64,000 nucleotides of DNA from Ustilaginoidea virens. Its lineage: Eukaryota; Ascomycota; Sordariomycetes; Hypocreales; Clavicipitaceae. Positions 45,559 through 56,046 of the stretch are shown here, piece by piece. How positions within the stretch are numbered: position 1 is the stretch's first letter; every line of letters starts with the position of its first letter. The position numbers and the translations under genes are program-made. The notes under the pieces are model-generated. The model was not told the origin of the DNA and made no database searches. It saw only the letters and a list, made by a program, of their open reading frames with translations. The DNA lies in contig NC_057321.1 in the NCBI RefSeq assembly GCF_000687475.1, forward strand, positions 992,001-1,056,000. The letters are read 5' to 3'.

Positions 45559-46600
45559 TCCTCATTGATCATGACGTCGGATACCACCCTTGCTGGTGAT
45601 GGTGATACTGGCCGTAACGCCGGTATCCTGGCTGGGTCAGGGTCAGGGGTTGGCGACGATGATGTCGCGGCTGCAGGTAGTCTGTCAGGGGCAGGCGATG
45701 ATGTCGCGGCTGCAGGTAGTCTGTCAGGGGCAGGCGATGATGTCGCGGCTGCAGGTATCATCGCGGCTGGAGGTGCGGCTGCAGCCGGTATCCTGACTTC
45801 TAGCCTGCCGGGGCGGGCCGGGCCTTCGGCATAGACGATATCTTCGGGATCGTCGGCAGCGGGGTTGCTATCACGGTCGGGGTCGTGGTTATATGGCTTG
45901 ACGACCGTTGACCGGAACTTGACTGGGCCATGAGGCATTTGCACAATATAGGTCTCACCATTGAGGCTGACTAGCCGGTACGGCCCGTGCCAGCTACCTT
46001 TCTCTCGCTATACCCGTATGTCGGACTGTAGGGGTAGTCGGTGGATAGGCCACGTGTCCGAGCCGTTCCGTTGGGCGAGGGCATCGCGTACCTGACGCCT
46101 AGCGAGGCATTTCCTAGCTTCGTCAGTAGCCTTCCGTAACGTTAAGGCGCGTTATGATACTAATAAGCTAGGGGGTGAGTCATCCGTAAGTCGGGGATAT
46201 GCTCCAAAGACTAGTAACGTGGGTACTAGGCCGTTAGGCCCAGCAGAATTATTAACGGCTTTAATAGCTAGCTGTAATTTCTGTTCCCTTGTGAAGAGGT
46301 CACCTATTTCTTTGTTGACAATAGTATAGGCTCTGCGTAATGGGGCGTGATATCTTTCGACTTTGCTAATGCTGTGGTGGGCTTACACAGGGACTTTATC
46401 TATATTGATAGATAAAAGTCGGGCGTTATGACGGAATTCGGCAGAGGCAAAATTTGGTCCGGCATCGTGGACTATCTAATCCGGCGGGCTAAGATATGTA
46501 TCGATCCAGCATTCCTTAAGGGCATTCTAAACGTCTCGGGCCTTCTATCTTTATGGATTAAGGAATCTAGCTGCCTAGAAGCTTGTCGCGGCATCTATAA
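45559..46600 (-). repeat. Direct duplication of the integrase-linker segment
   Basis: It begins TCCTCATTGATCATGACGTC, exactly as at 43989, and parallels 43989-44995 before continuing into unique element sequence. The two copies differ in minisatellite content and by scattered C/T changes. Confidence 0.85.
45655..45760. repeat. 39-bp minisatellite in the duplicated linker
   Basis: Units of about 39 bp contain GGCGATGATGTCGCGGCTGC and GTCTGTCAGGGGCAG, encoding PDRLPAAATSSPA repeats in element sense. It shares the core of the 27-bp array but has a different unit. Confidence 0.85.
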
Positions 46601-47303
46601 TGTGCAATACCGGCCGATTATCAATGTGAAGGATATCGACGATAATTTTGTAGTTGAATTGGTAAGTATCGTCATCCTTAAGGGTGAATTTAAATCGGCT
46701 GGGTGCCTTTGCGTTTATCTGGCATTGATGGCATATGTGGGTGATACTCTCGATAATGTTGCGGTCGATATCATTATAACCGGCCCTTTGAAGCAATTTA
46801 GTAAGCCTATTGATGGAGGGATGCCCGAATCGACGATATAGCTGACGGATTTCCTGTGACGATAGGTGGAAGGCTGCAGTATCTATAGCATTAAGAGTCC
46901 ACCATAGATGTCCCCATTTCCTGATAATAGGGACCTTAATATCCCCTTTGATAAGCAGGTTATCAATATTATTAAGCTTTACGCCTATCCTATCCATATC
47001 TGTGATAGAATAAAGGAAGGGGGTGCCGCTGTCAAGGACGTGGAAGGGGATATTCCCAAATATCATTAGGACGTTCAGTATGCCGGAAGATGTGGCAGAG
47101 CCTGCGTCGAAGTTCACCGTGTGCTTCTTATTAGTCGTCTCGATAGTCAGGGACTTCATCAATTTCATCAGGGCTTTTGCTTGACCTAGGCCTGCTGTAG
47201 ATGGGCCGGAGGCGCCGGTATCCGGTAGGATTCCGCGGAAGGTATGGTCACCATAGCGTTCTTCTTCTAGAAAGGCAGAATTACGGTCTGGTGGTGAAGG
47301 CAT
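46575..47303 (-). pseudogene. Copia protease and integrase N-terminus (family B copy 3)
   Basis: This open 240-codon fragment carries FRGILPDTGASGPSTAG (aspartic protease with DTGAS), LYRRFGHPSINRL (GAG-pre-integrase) and the HHCC zinc region HICHQCQ. It ends at IIDAATSF, the first catalytic aspartate of the integrase. Confidence 0.85.
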
Positions 47304-47522
47304 TCGGAAGGGGTCAATCTGTAGGAAGGCATGTCGGCATGATTTATCTTATAGGGCTTGCAGCGTCTCGGTCGGTGATGCCTCTGTTTGCAGGGGGGCT
47401 TGGAAATACTGAGTGGCTGTAATTTGCGGTGCGACAGCGTCCTCTATATCCCACTGTGTAACGTTTGCCATCATGGCTTCGACATCGTCAATAATATCGC
47501 CAAAATCGGCGTCTTTGAGGCC

Positions 47523-47825
47523 TTAAGGGTCGGCGGTCCCCTCGTATTCCTGTAGGAAAATACGGAATTTCTTGTCATCAGGGGCGGTACAGTTGGAACG
47601 GTTCTTCAGCCATCGTTCCTTTGATTCTTGTTGCTCTTTGGCAGTATGGTTGGATGAATTATATCCTGATTTATTGCAAACGAAGCATCGTCTTTGATGG
47701 GGCCTGGCTGGAAGGGCACGATTCTGTTGATTGGAGCCGAATCGGCGTTGAGGGGGTCCGTATCGTTGGGGGCGTTGATACCGGTTATAGGATTGACCAT
47801 ATCTACGATCTGTGAATAACGCCAT
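47523..47825 (-). pseudogene. Gag zinc knuckle fragment (family B copy 3)
   Basis: It contains RRCFVCNKSGYNSSNHTAKE, a C-x2-C...H knuckle of the form seen in fungal Ty1/copia elements. Confidence 0.7.
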
Positions 47826-48545
47826 ATTATCAGTAATATCAATATCTTCAACACCCTGATGTTGCTGAGGCTGTTGTTGAAGGAAATAATGTTAAGTCGT
47901 ATAGGTAGTCTCGTAGATAGAAAGGGATCGCCGTAGGTCAGCGGCGAGGCCTTCGAATGTAGAGGCATGACGATACATGGCCTGACTATACTCAGGGGTA
48001 TCCCTTACAGTATTAAGTATTTGTCGATGAAGCTCTGTATCAGCTGTAAAGGGGGGAAAAAGACCACGATGTAGGCGTTAAAGCTCTTCTAGTAGGATAT
48101 TGAGGCATTCAAGCTTTGACTTATCGGGATGTTTCGCGATAATTATCTAGAGCGTTATTCTATTCCAACGGTGCAAATAGAATTGCTCTATGCTCTCATT
48201 CTCGAAATGGCTCTTGACTTTACGGACTATATCGTCAAAAGTGAGGGTATCGCGGATGCGTTCGATATTATCAAAGTAGTAAGTCTCAATATCGCCGATT
48301 AGTATGATTTGGAAGGCTCTGGTGAGTGCGTAATCGGGCAATCCTAATAGTCGGCACTTGCTCTTGAAGGATATAACCTTTGGTACAAGGAAATCATCCA
48401 TTTTGCCGCTATATCTATCCTCTACGCGGTAGCTGCGTAATAGGTCAGATATCTTCTTGGAAACATCGTCATACCCGGCCTCTGCATAGGCCCTTCGGGT
48501 ATGATCTTCTTAGTGGTGTTATTCCGGAGGGTATTCCGGAACGGC

Positions 48546-49820
48546 TTATCGGTTGCCTTGCGGTAGGCTTGCGGGGGCCTTTGTTGGGCTATCCCATAAC
48601 CCGGGTCGGTGTGGGTTTGCCGGTCCTCCCATCAAGACGGTCCGTTCATCGGTCTGGGTAGGCCGATAGTGCCGGGAGGGGTCGGGTGCCGTGCCTATCT
48701 GTAGCATTGTCGGGGGAGCTATTGGGGCCTGTGGTTGAGGCATTTGGGCCTGTGGGTTGTAGCTGCGATACCATGATTCGTAATATCTAGTATCAGGGGC
48801 AGCTGTTTTATCAATATCAGGGGCTTGCCCGGTGCCGCTGGGAACGGTAAATCGGGGGATATTGATATTGGTGACTTCTAGGGTGTCACCGTCGGGGCCC
48901 TCTGTTGAGGGAAGCACATCATCGGGGCCTATAACCCGATTTCTGTCTCGAGGGGCATTGGGATAGCCGCCTCGGCTAGCCCGGCTAGGGGTATAATCCC
49001 TAGGGCGAGATATATGGTCGGTCGGGTTATAATTATCGGCCGTTGTGTGCTGTTGTTGTCGGGAGCTTTCCCCTGTCTCAAATAGCGGCCTGTAAATAGG
49101 CGCTTTCCCTTTCTGTTGCAGCGGCCGGCCCCTTTCTTCTTCGGTAGGAATAGGGGGCTTCTTTGATGTAGATGGAGGGATGAGGGGTTGTTGTGCTGTT
49201 GGTGTTGCGGAGCCCCTGGGGGTCGAAGGGGCTTGTGAAGGTCTTCGCGAGGGTGTTCGTAAGGGTATTCGTGAGGGTATCTGTGAGCGTATTCGAACAA
49301 TTATAGCGGGGAGTGAATTCCTCGAGCTTGTAATAGAGGGGGCATTCTGACTCATTTGCATCTCGCGTTCGGTGTAAGCGTTAGGGACTGATGGTTCCCT
49401 TTCTGGGTTTAACCGAGAGATAAAGGTCTTGCGAGCGAATTGGAGGTCTATTTCTTCTTGAGGCCATTCAGGCATATGTTCTTGTTGGATGCAGTTGATG
49501 AGGGTCTTGACTGTTGATGATCCTGTGCTTCCAACGTATACCCCACGTTCCCGTAGGGTTGTTCGGAATTCCCATAGAAGCCGTTTGTTGATACGGCTGA
49601 ATAGGTCCTCAGTCCATTCGTCACAATTATTACGGAATTGCTCCTATAGATCATCATCAATCTCATCGCCTGTTGAGTAGTTGTGGATGAGGTAGGCGAT
49701 ACGATTGTGTAACTGTTCGTCCGTAGCATTTGTAGGGTTAATTTGTTCTGCTGAATCGGTCCAGTCCTTTGTGATGATCTTGGCGTAAGGTTTGAACTTT
49801 TCCGGTAGTGATAGCTCCAT
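48546..49820 (-). pseudogene. Copia Gag, interrupted (family B copy 3)
   Basis: The ATG is at 49820 (MELSLPEKFKPYAK). One in-frame TAG near 49644 follows DDDL and stands for CAG; the same stop is present in copy 2. The frame then stays open to 48546 through a proline/serine/arginine-rich region (RIPLRTPSRRPSQAPSTP). The remaining Gag core lies downstream (fragment 48147-48401) after more stops. Confidence 0.75.
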
Positions 49821-50380
49821 TGTGATGTTGATAGGGATAGGCCTGGGTGATGGACGGAAGTAGCTGATAAGGGAAGGTAGTAATTGATAAAGGAAAGAAG
49901 GAAGCAATTGATGAAAAGAAGGTTATAATTAGTAAAGGAAGAAAAGAAGGAAGGAAGCAATAGTCGGGTAGGATATTGTAGGCGTTCCGGTTGCTTATTT
50001 GACTGTTAAATGTAACGGTAAATAGGTCCTTTACCGTTGTTGTTGCGGTTCAGAGTCGCTTGCATAAGAACCTGCGTTTTGGCCTGCTAATTGTATCACG
50101 ATAGATTTGGCGCTACGTATATCCTAGCACAACCAAAGGTATTGTGATAATCAGCTATCGTTACTGACACAATTAATCAGTATGATGTTGGCGATTGTTC
50201 CTCGTGATAGATGAGTAGGGAAGGTTAGATACAATCAGCTTATCCCTTGGCTCGTAATATCTGTAGCCGTTCAACTGAATAGGCTAAAATCACGTTTTTT
50301 ATTAGCACGACCTCACTAAAGTCGTCTCTTCTTGCTGGTCCTAGCTAATCTGTGAAGTGAACTTCAACTTCAGTGATCAG

Positions 50381-50703
50381 TGTAGGTTTCACATCAAGGG
50401 GTACCCAGTTGTACGTAGGGTCGCGCGCGTGGTAGGATATACCGGGTGGTCACAAAGCAACGGATTCTATTGCTTTACTTATGACTATCTAAGAAAGAGA
50501 AGAAAGGAAGCAAAAGAGGGGGAATTGAACGATGTGGCCTTTTTGCGCGTGTGCCGTAGTCACGTGCATCGGCGCGGTCGGGCCGGGCTGCCCGCGTGCC
50601 CTACCGGGCACAGGGGCAAAAGTGGCCACATCGTGCGCATCGGCTGCGCGGCACATCCGTCGCAATGTGCCCAATTGGGCACCTTGCGACAGCGATTCCG
50701 ACA
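50381..50703 (-). repeat. 5' LTR of family-B copy 3 (323 bp)
   Basis: In element sense it starts TGTCGGAATCGCTGTCGC and ends GAAACCTACA, a mutated GACACCAACA. It cuts into the ORF to its right. Confidence 0.9.
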
Positions 50704-51396
50704 ATATGTCTTGTTTTTTTTCGTATTTCTTGTCCCTTCTTCGTCTGCTTCGTTCCCATTTGAAATCTTCCTTTTTCTCGGTCGCACTATCGTAGTCTCA
50801 ATTGGTTCTTGTAGTAAGTCAAACAAATCCACTCCGCAATAGTGGATTTTTTCGAGCACTTTCGCATAGCACTCAAACGCATTCGATTTATCCCACTTAT
50901 TGCACCAAGTAAGGACATCTTCTTTCCACAGAATTTTTGCGATAGCTGACCGAAGCATCGTATCTGGGTCATATATTCTATTCGGCGATTTTATCCCTAT
51001 GATCAACTTGTTCTTTATGGGGACTTTCGATGAGGGTGCGAAAGACATCATGTTGAATACTTGCTTTATCTCGATCTTCCTCAATGCCATAGGGAGGTGC
51101 ACAAGTTGTTCCCGGAAGTGATATGCGAACTCGGTGTATGGTTTTCCTGGGGAGTGACGCCTCACTACTTCCATGTCTTCCCATACACCTTCTTCAACGG
51201 CATCTGTCCCTCTCCCGTCAGTGCCATCAGCGGTGTTGATAGTGTCGCAATCAGTGCCGTTGGTCTCGACTTTCTCCCCCATCATTCCAGTTGGTGTAGT
51301 TCGTTCGACATGGTTCCCGTTCACAAAAGAAACATCTTTGGCGTGTGCATTCTCTTCAGTAAATATGGTGTCACCCTCGTACACCTTGGGATGCAT
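50560..51396 (-). pseudogene. Unknown protein gene truncated by a Copia LTR
   Basis: From the ATG at 51396 (MHPKVYEGDT) the frame is open for about 230 codons to the LTR edge at 50703. It then runs about 48 codons into LTR sequence before a stop, giving a chimeric tail (RNRCRKVPNWAHCDG). I do not recognise the protein. It has an acidic Asp/Thr/Gly-rich stretch, a conserved-looking centre (SPNRIYDPDTMLRSAIAKIL, then WKEDVLTWCNKWDKSNAFE) and a basic RPRKRK motif resembling a nuclear signal. GC content is lower than in the nearby host genes. It may be a lineage-specific or transposon-borne gene. Confidence 0.6.
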
Positions 51397-52060
51397 TTTC
51401 GAGGATAAAATATAACAATATCGTTGCACCGGAACAAAAGTATGCTGTGTTGCTGGAAGTGATAGTGAAACTGTATAGACAGTGCAGGGGGAAGTTAAAG
51501 TGAGGTATATATTATCAGGTGGGTTTTAGTCGTGTGGGGAGGCTTTTTTATTATCTTGTTGAATGCGCCATTAGACGATTCAGTGGTTAAAGACTTTGTT
51601 GTATTGGGCTTGGATGAACGTGTGTTGTCTGACTTGGTCTTGCCATTCGTATGGCTAGCGGCTTTTCTATACGTCGAGCAGAGTTCCCTATCTGGTTTGG
51701 GGCTTTTGGAAATATTGATCGATGGAGTCGAGAAGTGGGCGGTATGTTGAGTAGACCGCGTTCCACTTCTCGATGTGAGAGAGGTTTCCCCGGATCATTT
51801 TGGCGATTATAGCGCAAGCGATGCTGCGGTAGTTATTGGTTTGGAGCGGGAGATGGATTCTTCTGATAAAGAAACTGTCTTGAGGTGAAGATACTGGTGG
51901 CAAGTGCTACCAATCTGTCACGATCGTAGGCTCATGTGTGTGGTATGTAATAGGCTTGGATTAATCTAGCTAGTGTCTATGGGGAGCGAAGCTATGCATA
52001 TATATATATGGAGGTTGTCACGTGATGTTGTCACGTGAGCGACATGTGACAGCACCTTCG
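51397..52060. other. Intergenic region without a supported gene
   Basis: Open frames of up to 76 codons exist at 51532-51903 on both strands but lack ATG starts. A TATATATATA tract lies near 51998. CACGTGA boxes occur at about 52018 and 52033, followed by ACATGTGAC. Confidence 0.5.
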
Positions 52061-52089
52061 CATCTTTAAAGGGAGCATTCGAAATCCGA

Positions 52090-52240
52090 ATATTGCGGGT
52101 ATTTCTGCTATCAGACTATTTAATCGTCTGCTAATGTACCCTTTAATTTACGGCTAGGTACCTTACGTAGGTAGGAGGTATCTAATGGCTTAAACCCTGG
52201 TCCAGTACAAAAGCTGCACCTTAGCACCTTTAAAGGGATG
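52090..52240. repeat. Truncated copy of a TIR-bearing repeat
   Basis: It is an inverted match to 55390-55520, sharing ATCGTCTGCTAATGTACCCT, GGCTTAAACCCTGGTCCAG and AAAGCTGCACCTTAGCACC. Its terminal repeat faces the REB1-like gene. The other end is missing. Confidence 0.75.
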
Positions 52241-52282
52241 TGTCCTCTGGCACGTGCGGCATTTTGCGCTCTTCAATGACGC

Positions 52283-55080
52283 TTAGTTGGCCGCAATCCT
52301 TGCGGGCACGTCCTCCATATCGTCGAAATCACTCTCGTCGCCATTTTCCATCAATGCTGGCGCCCGAGTTCTACTCTTCTTGGACGGCGTGGATTCATAT
52401 GCCGCTTGGGGTTCGGCGGCGGCGCCGACTAGAGCAGGATCTATCTTCATCTCCTCGCCCGATGGTTGGGCTTGCTCTCCCTCGCGTCCCAGCACGGCAG
52501 CTTCGCCGCCCTTGTTTTCTGCGTCGCTGTTCTCCTCGTCCGACTCGGCAACAAATTCAGAGCTGACAGGCGGCCCTGCGTCAGCCTGCGAGCTTCTGCC
52601 GGTCCTTGAAAACGATGCAATGCTTTCCATGAATTGCATCTCGTCCGCGTCGTCAAATAGCTCGTCGGGAACATCTGGCAGCTCGCCCGCTGACTTGTAG
52701 TACTCCATCAGATAGTGCGTCGCATTCCACACAGTACTCTCTGCCGGGCAGGGCGTCAAAGATCTGAGCCGTCTCCACAGAAGCATCTGAGTGCGCTTGT
52801 GCCACTGGTTTCGGAACATCTTGTCTACCAGTCTCTGCCAGGGTATCTTGACATCTTTGCCGACCGCGTTACAGTGGATGGCCACGACGAGGCGATATCG
52901 CTCCTCGCCGGGCATACTGGCAAGTTGACGACGGGCCTTTTCCAGCCTGAACGATATCCGGGAGTCGGGCTGGGTGCAAGCTAGCTCGTCCCCTCCGCTA
53001 ATCCGAAGGTTCATCGCCTTCCACTTTGTGATGCACTGCAGCCGGCTTCGTGTGCGGTCCATTCGCTCGCTGATGTCTTGCCAATCAATGAGCTCCTCGT
53101 AGCTGCTCTTCCACAGCACAGAGTCTTCTGGCTTGCCGATGCGCAACGCATCCACGGCTCGCATTGACCCCATGATGCACTGAGTGAGGCGAGCCTCCTC
53201 CTCCTCTGTCCAGGCATCTTTGCGCTGGTTCCTTCCACAAACGGTGTAGTTGCGGTACCGGTCGCGAAGATCCTCCGGGTGGCGATTGATGAGGGCGGCA
53301 ATGTGGGACCACTTGGTGCCGTGGACAGATATGAGCGCTGTCAACTCGGCATCCTGTTCCGCGGTCCAGGTGCCGCGAGCAACAAAGTTGTGAAACTTTT
53401 TGCGAGTGATGTTGATGAGTTTCTGTCTGTGGCGGTCAGGGCAGACGGCAAATATTCGAAGCCAAAGCTGCTCGTTCGTCCTGCCCGCTGCGGTACCGCC
53501 TGGCTGCTGAATGAGCTGTCACGAGGCGGGATTAGCTTCGTCGGGCGAAATTGGCATAATCTGAGTATGGGGGCTTCTAGAAAACTCACGTGGTTCACTT
53601 CTGGCTGGCTAAGGGCCTGCTCCACCCGGAAGTTCTCCACGACGTCGGCAATGCGAGCCAGTTCGTCGTCGCTGAACCGACCCCGCGTGTACCCAGCTAA
53701 GCGGTTTCGTCTGTCGTGGGCTGTACCTTCGTTGCCGGATCCATCGCGCACAGCTTGGCCTGGCTTTTCTCTCTTCGGCTTGCGACCGCGAGACTCTTTC
53801 TTGGCGGCTTTCTTTGTGCGATTGCGAGGTTTCGGTGTCGCCGCCGACGGCGAAGGTAGCTCTCGCCAGACATCTACATCGGCAGCAGCAGCAGCATCAT
53901 CGTCATCAACTGCAGCCTCGGAAATTGGCATTTCGAAAAAGGTCGGCTTGGCCCTCTTGCGTAATTTTCTGCCTTTAGGGCTGGGCTGCTGGGTCTCGGC
54001 GGTGCTTGCCTCGAGGCTGGCGGCGAGAAGCTCCGGAGGATACTGGTCGGGCATCCTGATTTCGTCTTGGCCATTCGGCCGATCGGTTGAGTCGCCGTTT
54101 GGCTTACCATTTAGCTCGCCGTTTTTCTCGCCATTGGCCTTTTTCTCTAGGTTGAGCTTTTCGCTTTGGTGCTCTCGCCATGCCTCCCGCACAATGCGCT
54201 CGACAACAAGGTCCTTATCGGTGACGCTCGACATTTCATCGTCTAGAACGGCAGTAGCGCCGTGGTGAGCACGCTCGGGCTCTCCCGAGTCGGTCTCCAT
54301 CAGGCCAGAGGCAGAACCACCATTCTCGTTAGACCAAGCTTCAGCTGAACGGCCTCGTCGGCGCAATCGGGCAGCACTTCGTGATCTCTCAAGATCGAAC
54401 GCTGCGTCATAGCCTTCGTAGATAGCATCGTCGGCTTTACGGTGTTTCTCTTTCCCTTTTCGTATGAGGGACGATGCGGCGGTGGGTTCCGAGGCGCCGT
54501 GATCCTCCTCCGCCTTTTGGTTATTGGGCTCGTGACCGTGGGACCTATGTTTCTTCCTTTGCTCCCCCGCATTCGCCGAACCTCGCAACTTGCGCTTCCT
54601 CTGCATTTGCGACGAAGCCGCCTCGGCTTCCTGCAGCAACTGGTCCCACGGCGTGTTGCTGAATTCTTCGGGTTGGGCAATCTGCTGCGGTGAGCTGCTA
54701 GGAAGCCCTGCTGCATCTTTGGCCGACTTTCTCTTGGATCTCCGACGATTCCTGGTCGAATCCAGCGCTCCCTCGGGGACGGACGAACTGAGGAGAGCGC
54801 CCTCTTGAGACGATCTAGGCTTGTAATCTCTCTTCTCTCTCCTCTCTCTCCTGGACCTTCTCACCGAGCCGTCTTCCGCCATGACAGCTTCGGGGGCGGC
54901 CTGCGACGAAAAGCCCTGCGATGAAAAAGCCTGCGACGAAAAAGGGGCGGGCGCGGTGTTGCTATCAAATGTTTCGATCTCGCCAAAGTCCATATCGGCG
55001 ATAAGAAGCGTCCTGTCGACGGAATCGCCCTCTCCGCCGCTCAACGCCGCGATTGAAAGATTTTCTTCCTCGCGAGCCAT
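52283..55080 (-). CDS. REB1/TTF-I-like Myb-domain DNA-binding protein
   Basis: Two exons, 53590-55080 and 52283-53515, are joined over a 74-bp intron (GTGAGT...GTGACAG), giving 907 residues. I use the ATG at 55080 (MAREEENLS) because the frame further upstream has no ATG. The first half is disordered, with FSSQ repeats, RRSRRERREKR and other basic tracts. Myb-type repeats lie near 466-600: RGRFSDDELARIADVVENF, then a helix region with RKKFHNFVARGTWTAEQDAE, then GTKWSHIAALINRHPEDLRD and YRNYTVCGRNQRKDAWTEEE. This order (FHN..RG.WT.E.D, ED.RDR.RNY) is that of REB1/Rtf1/TTF-I proteins, which bind rDNA terminator sites to stop RNA polymerase I and pause forks, or act at Pol II promoters. The tail is acidic. 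Which role applies here is not visible. Confidence 0.82.
53516..53589 (-). other. Intron of the REB1-like gene
   Basis: This 74-bp intron, donor GTGAGT and acceptor CGTGACAG, lies inside the Myb region; joining gives QPEVNH-LIQQPGG. Confidence 0.8.
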
Positions 55081-55395
55081 TGCGGGGGATGGTGGTAGGT
55101 CGAGCTGGGGGGGGGTTTGGTTTGGTGCAACTGGCGTCCTTTCGACCACAACTAGTCTGGCCGGTACGGGCGCGCTGGTTGCTCGCAAGGATGTTTACTT
55201 GAGAGGCACGACGTCTGCTTGCGAAAGTGATGATAGGGTAGATTGAAATCGAAAGGCAGTCATCTGTTGGCATTGGGCAACACAAGGGGCTTTCGGGTGT
55301 TTAGTTGTGGGGCAAGCAGGCTTGGGGGGTGGCGCCGAGATTCTGGCGAGCCGTGGGAATTTTGTGGCCTAGAAATCCAGGCTGCAAGGTTCAGT

Positions 55396-55830
55396 CACTA
55401 AGGTGCAGCTTTGTGCTGGACCAGGGTTTAAGCCAATAGAAAGCCGTATATGAAAGGGTACATTAGCAGACGATAAAATCGTCTGATAGCAGAAGTACCC
55501 GTAATATCCGGATTTGCGAAGCGGTACATAACATCTCACTCCCGGTAGGGCATATAGGGCGCTATAAGGCGAGTCTTGCTAATTTTCCTACAGGTAATAG
55601 GTCTTATTGTACCCTTATTAATAGGCTGCATTTAGCAGGTATTAGATCTTTCAACATCAGTCAGTATCAAGCTCTATTGTAAATGCTATAATCTGTAATA
55701 TAAGGATTTTAGTGATAAAGGTTTAGCGGCTGGTCTGGTTGCTAAGGAGGCACGGAGTACAGAGGATAAACCTGCTAGGTTTTCAGCAAAAAGTGGGTCG
55801 ATACAAAAGCTGCACCTTAGCACCTTCAAA
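55396..55830. mobile_element. Non-autonomous DNA transposon (about 430 bp) with terminal inverted repeats
   Basis: The left end CTAAGGTGCAGCTTTGT and the right end ACAAAAGCTGCACCTTAG are inverted copies. An internal palindrome (CAGACGATAAAATCGTCTG) lies near 55466-55484. There is no coding capacity. The left 125 bp match 52090-52240 in inverse orientation. Confidence 0.7.
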
Positions 55831-56046
55831 GGGATAACATGAAACACGTAAAACACGCGACAGTAAACTGTTAAACGAGGCAGTAGCCGCTAACCCTAGA
55901 ATGAACTTGTACCTTTCCACATATTTTTCTATAAGCAGCGACCTCTTTTGTTTTCGCTGCTCCGAACTTGTGAAGTTATTGTCAACGCACATATTAAGGG
56001 AAATCGCGATTTGATGCCGCTGGCTACTTTTGAGCATGTACAACTT

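Larger units (their letters stand above)
41663..50703 (-). mobile_element. Copia element, family B copy 3, with internal rearrangement
   Basis: This reverse-strand element of about 9.0 kb is some 1.6 kb longer than copy 2 because of an inverted and a direct duplication in the integrase-linker region (44441-46600). Its 3' LTR (about 41663-41969) has lost or diverged at its outer end. Order in element sense: Gag, zinc knuckle, protease, integrase, linker, RT, RNase H. RIP damage is milder than in copy 2, so several fragments are readable. I find no convincing target duplication. Confidence 0.9.

Noticed and set aside
44876..45568. Plus-strand open frame of 230 codons with integrase similarity
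   Set aside because: It begins without an ATG and is the inverted arm of the duplication inside the Copia, so it is not a separate gene.
51532..51903. Small open frames on both strands
   Set aside because: None has an ATG, splice partner or recognisable domain.
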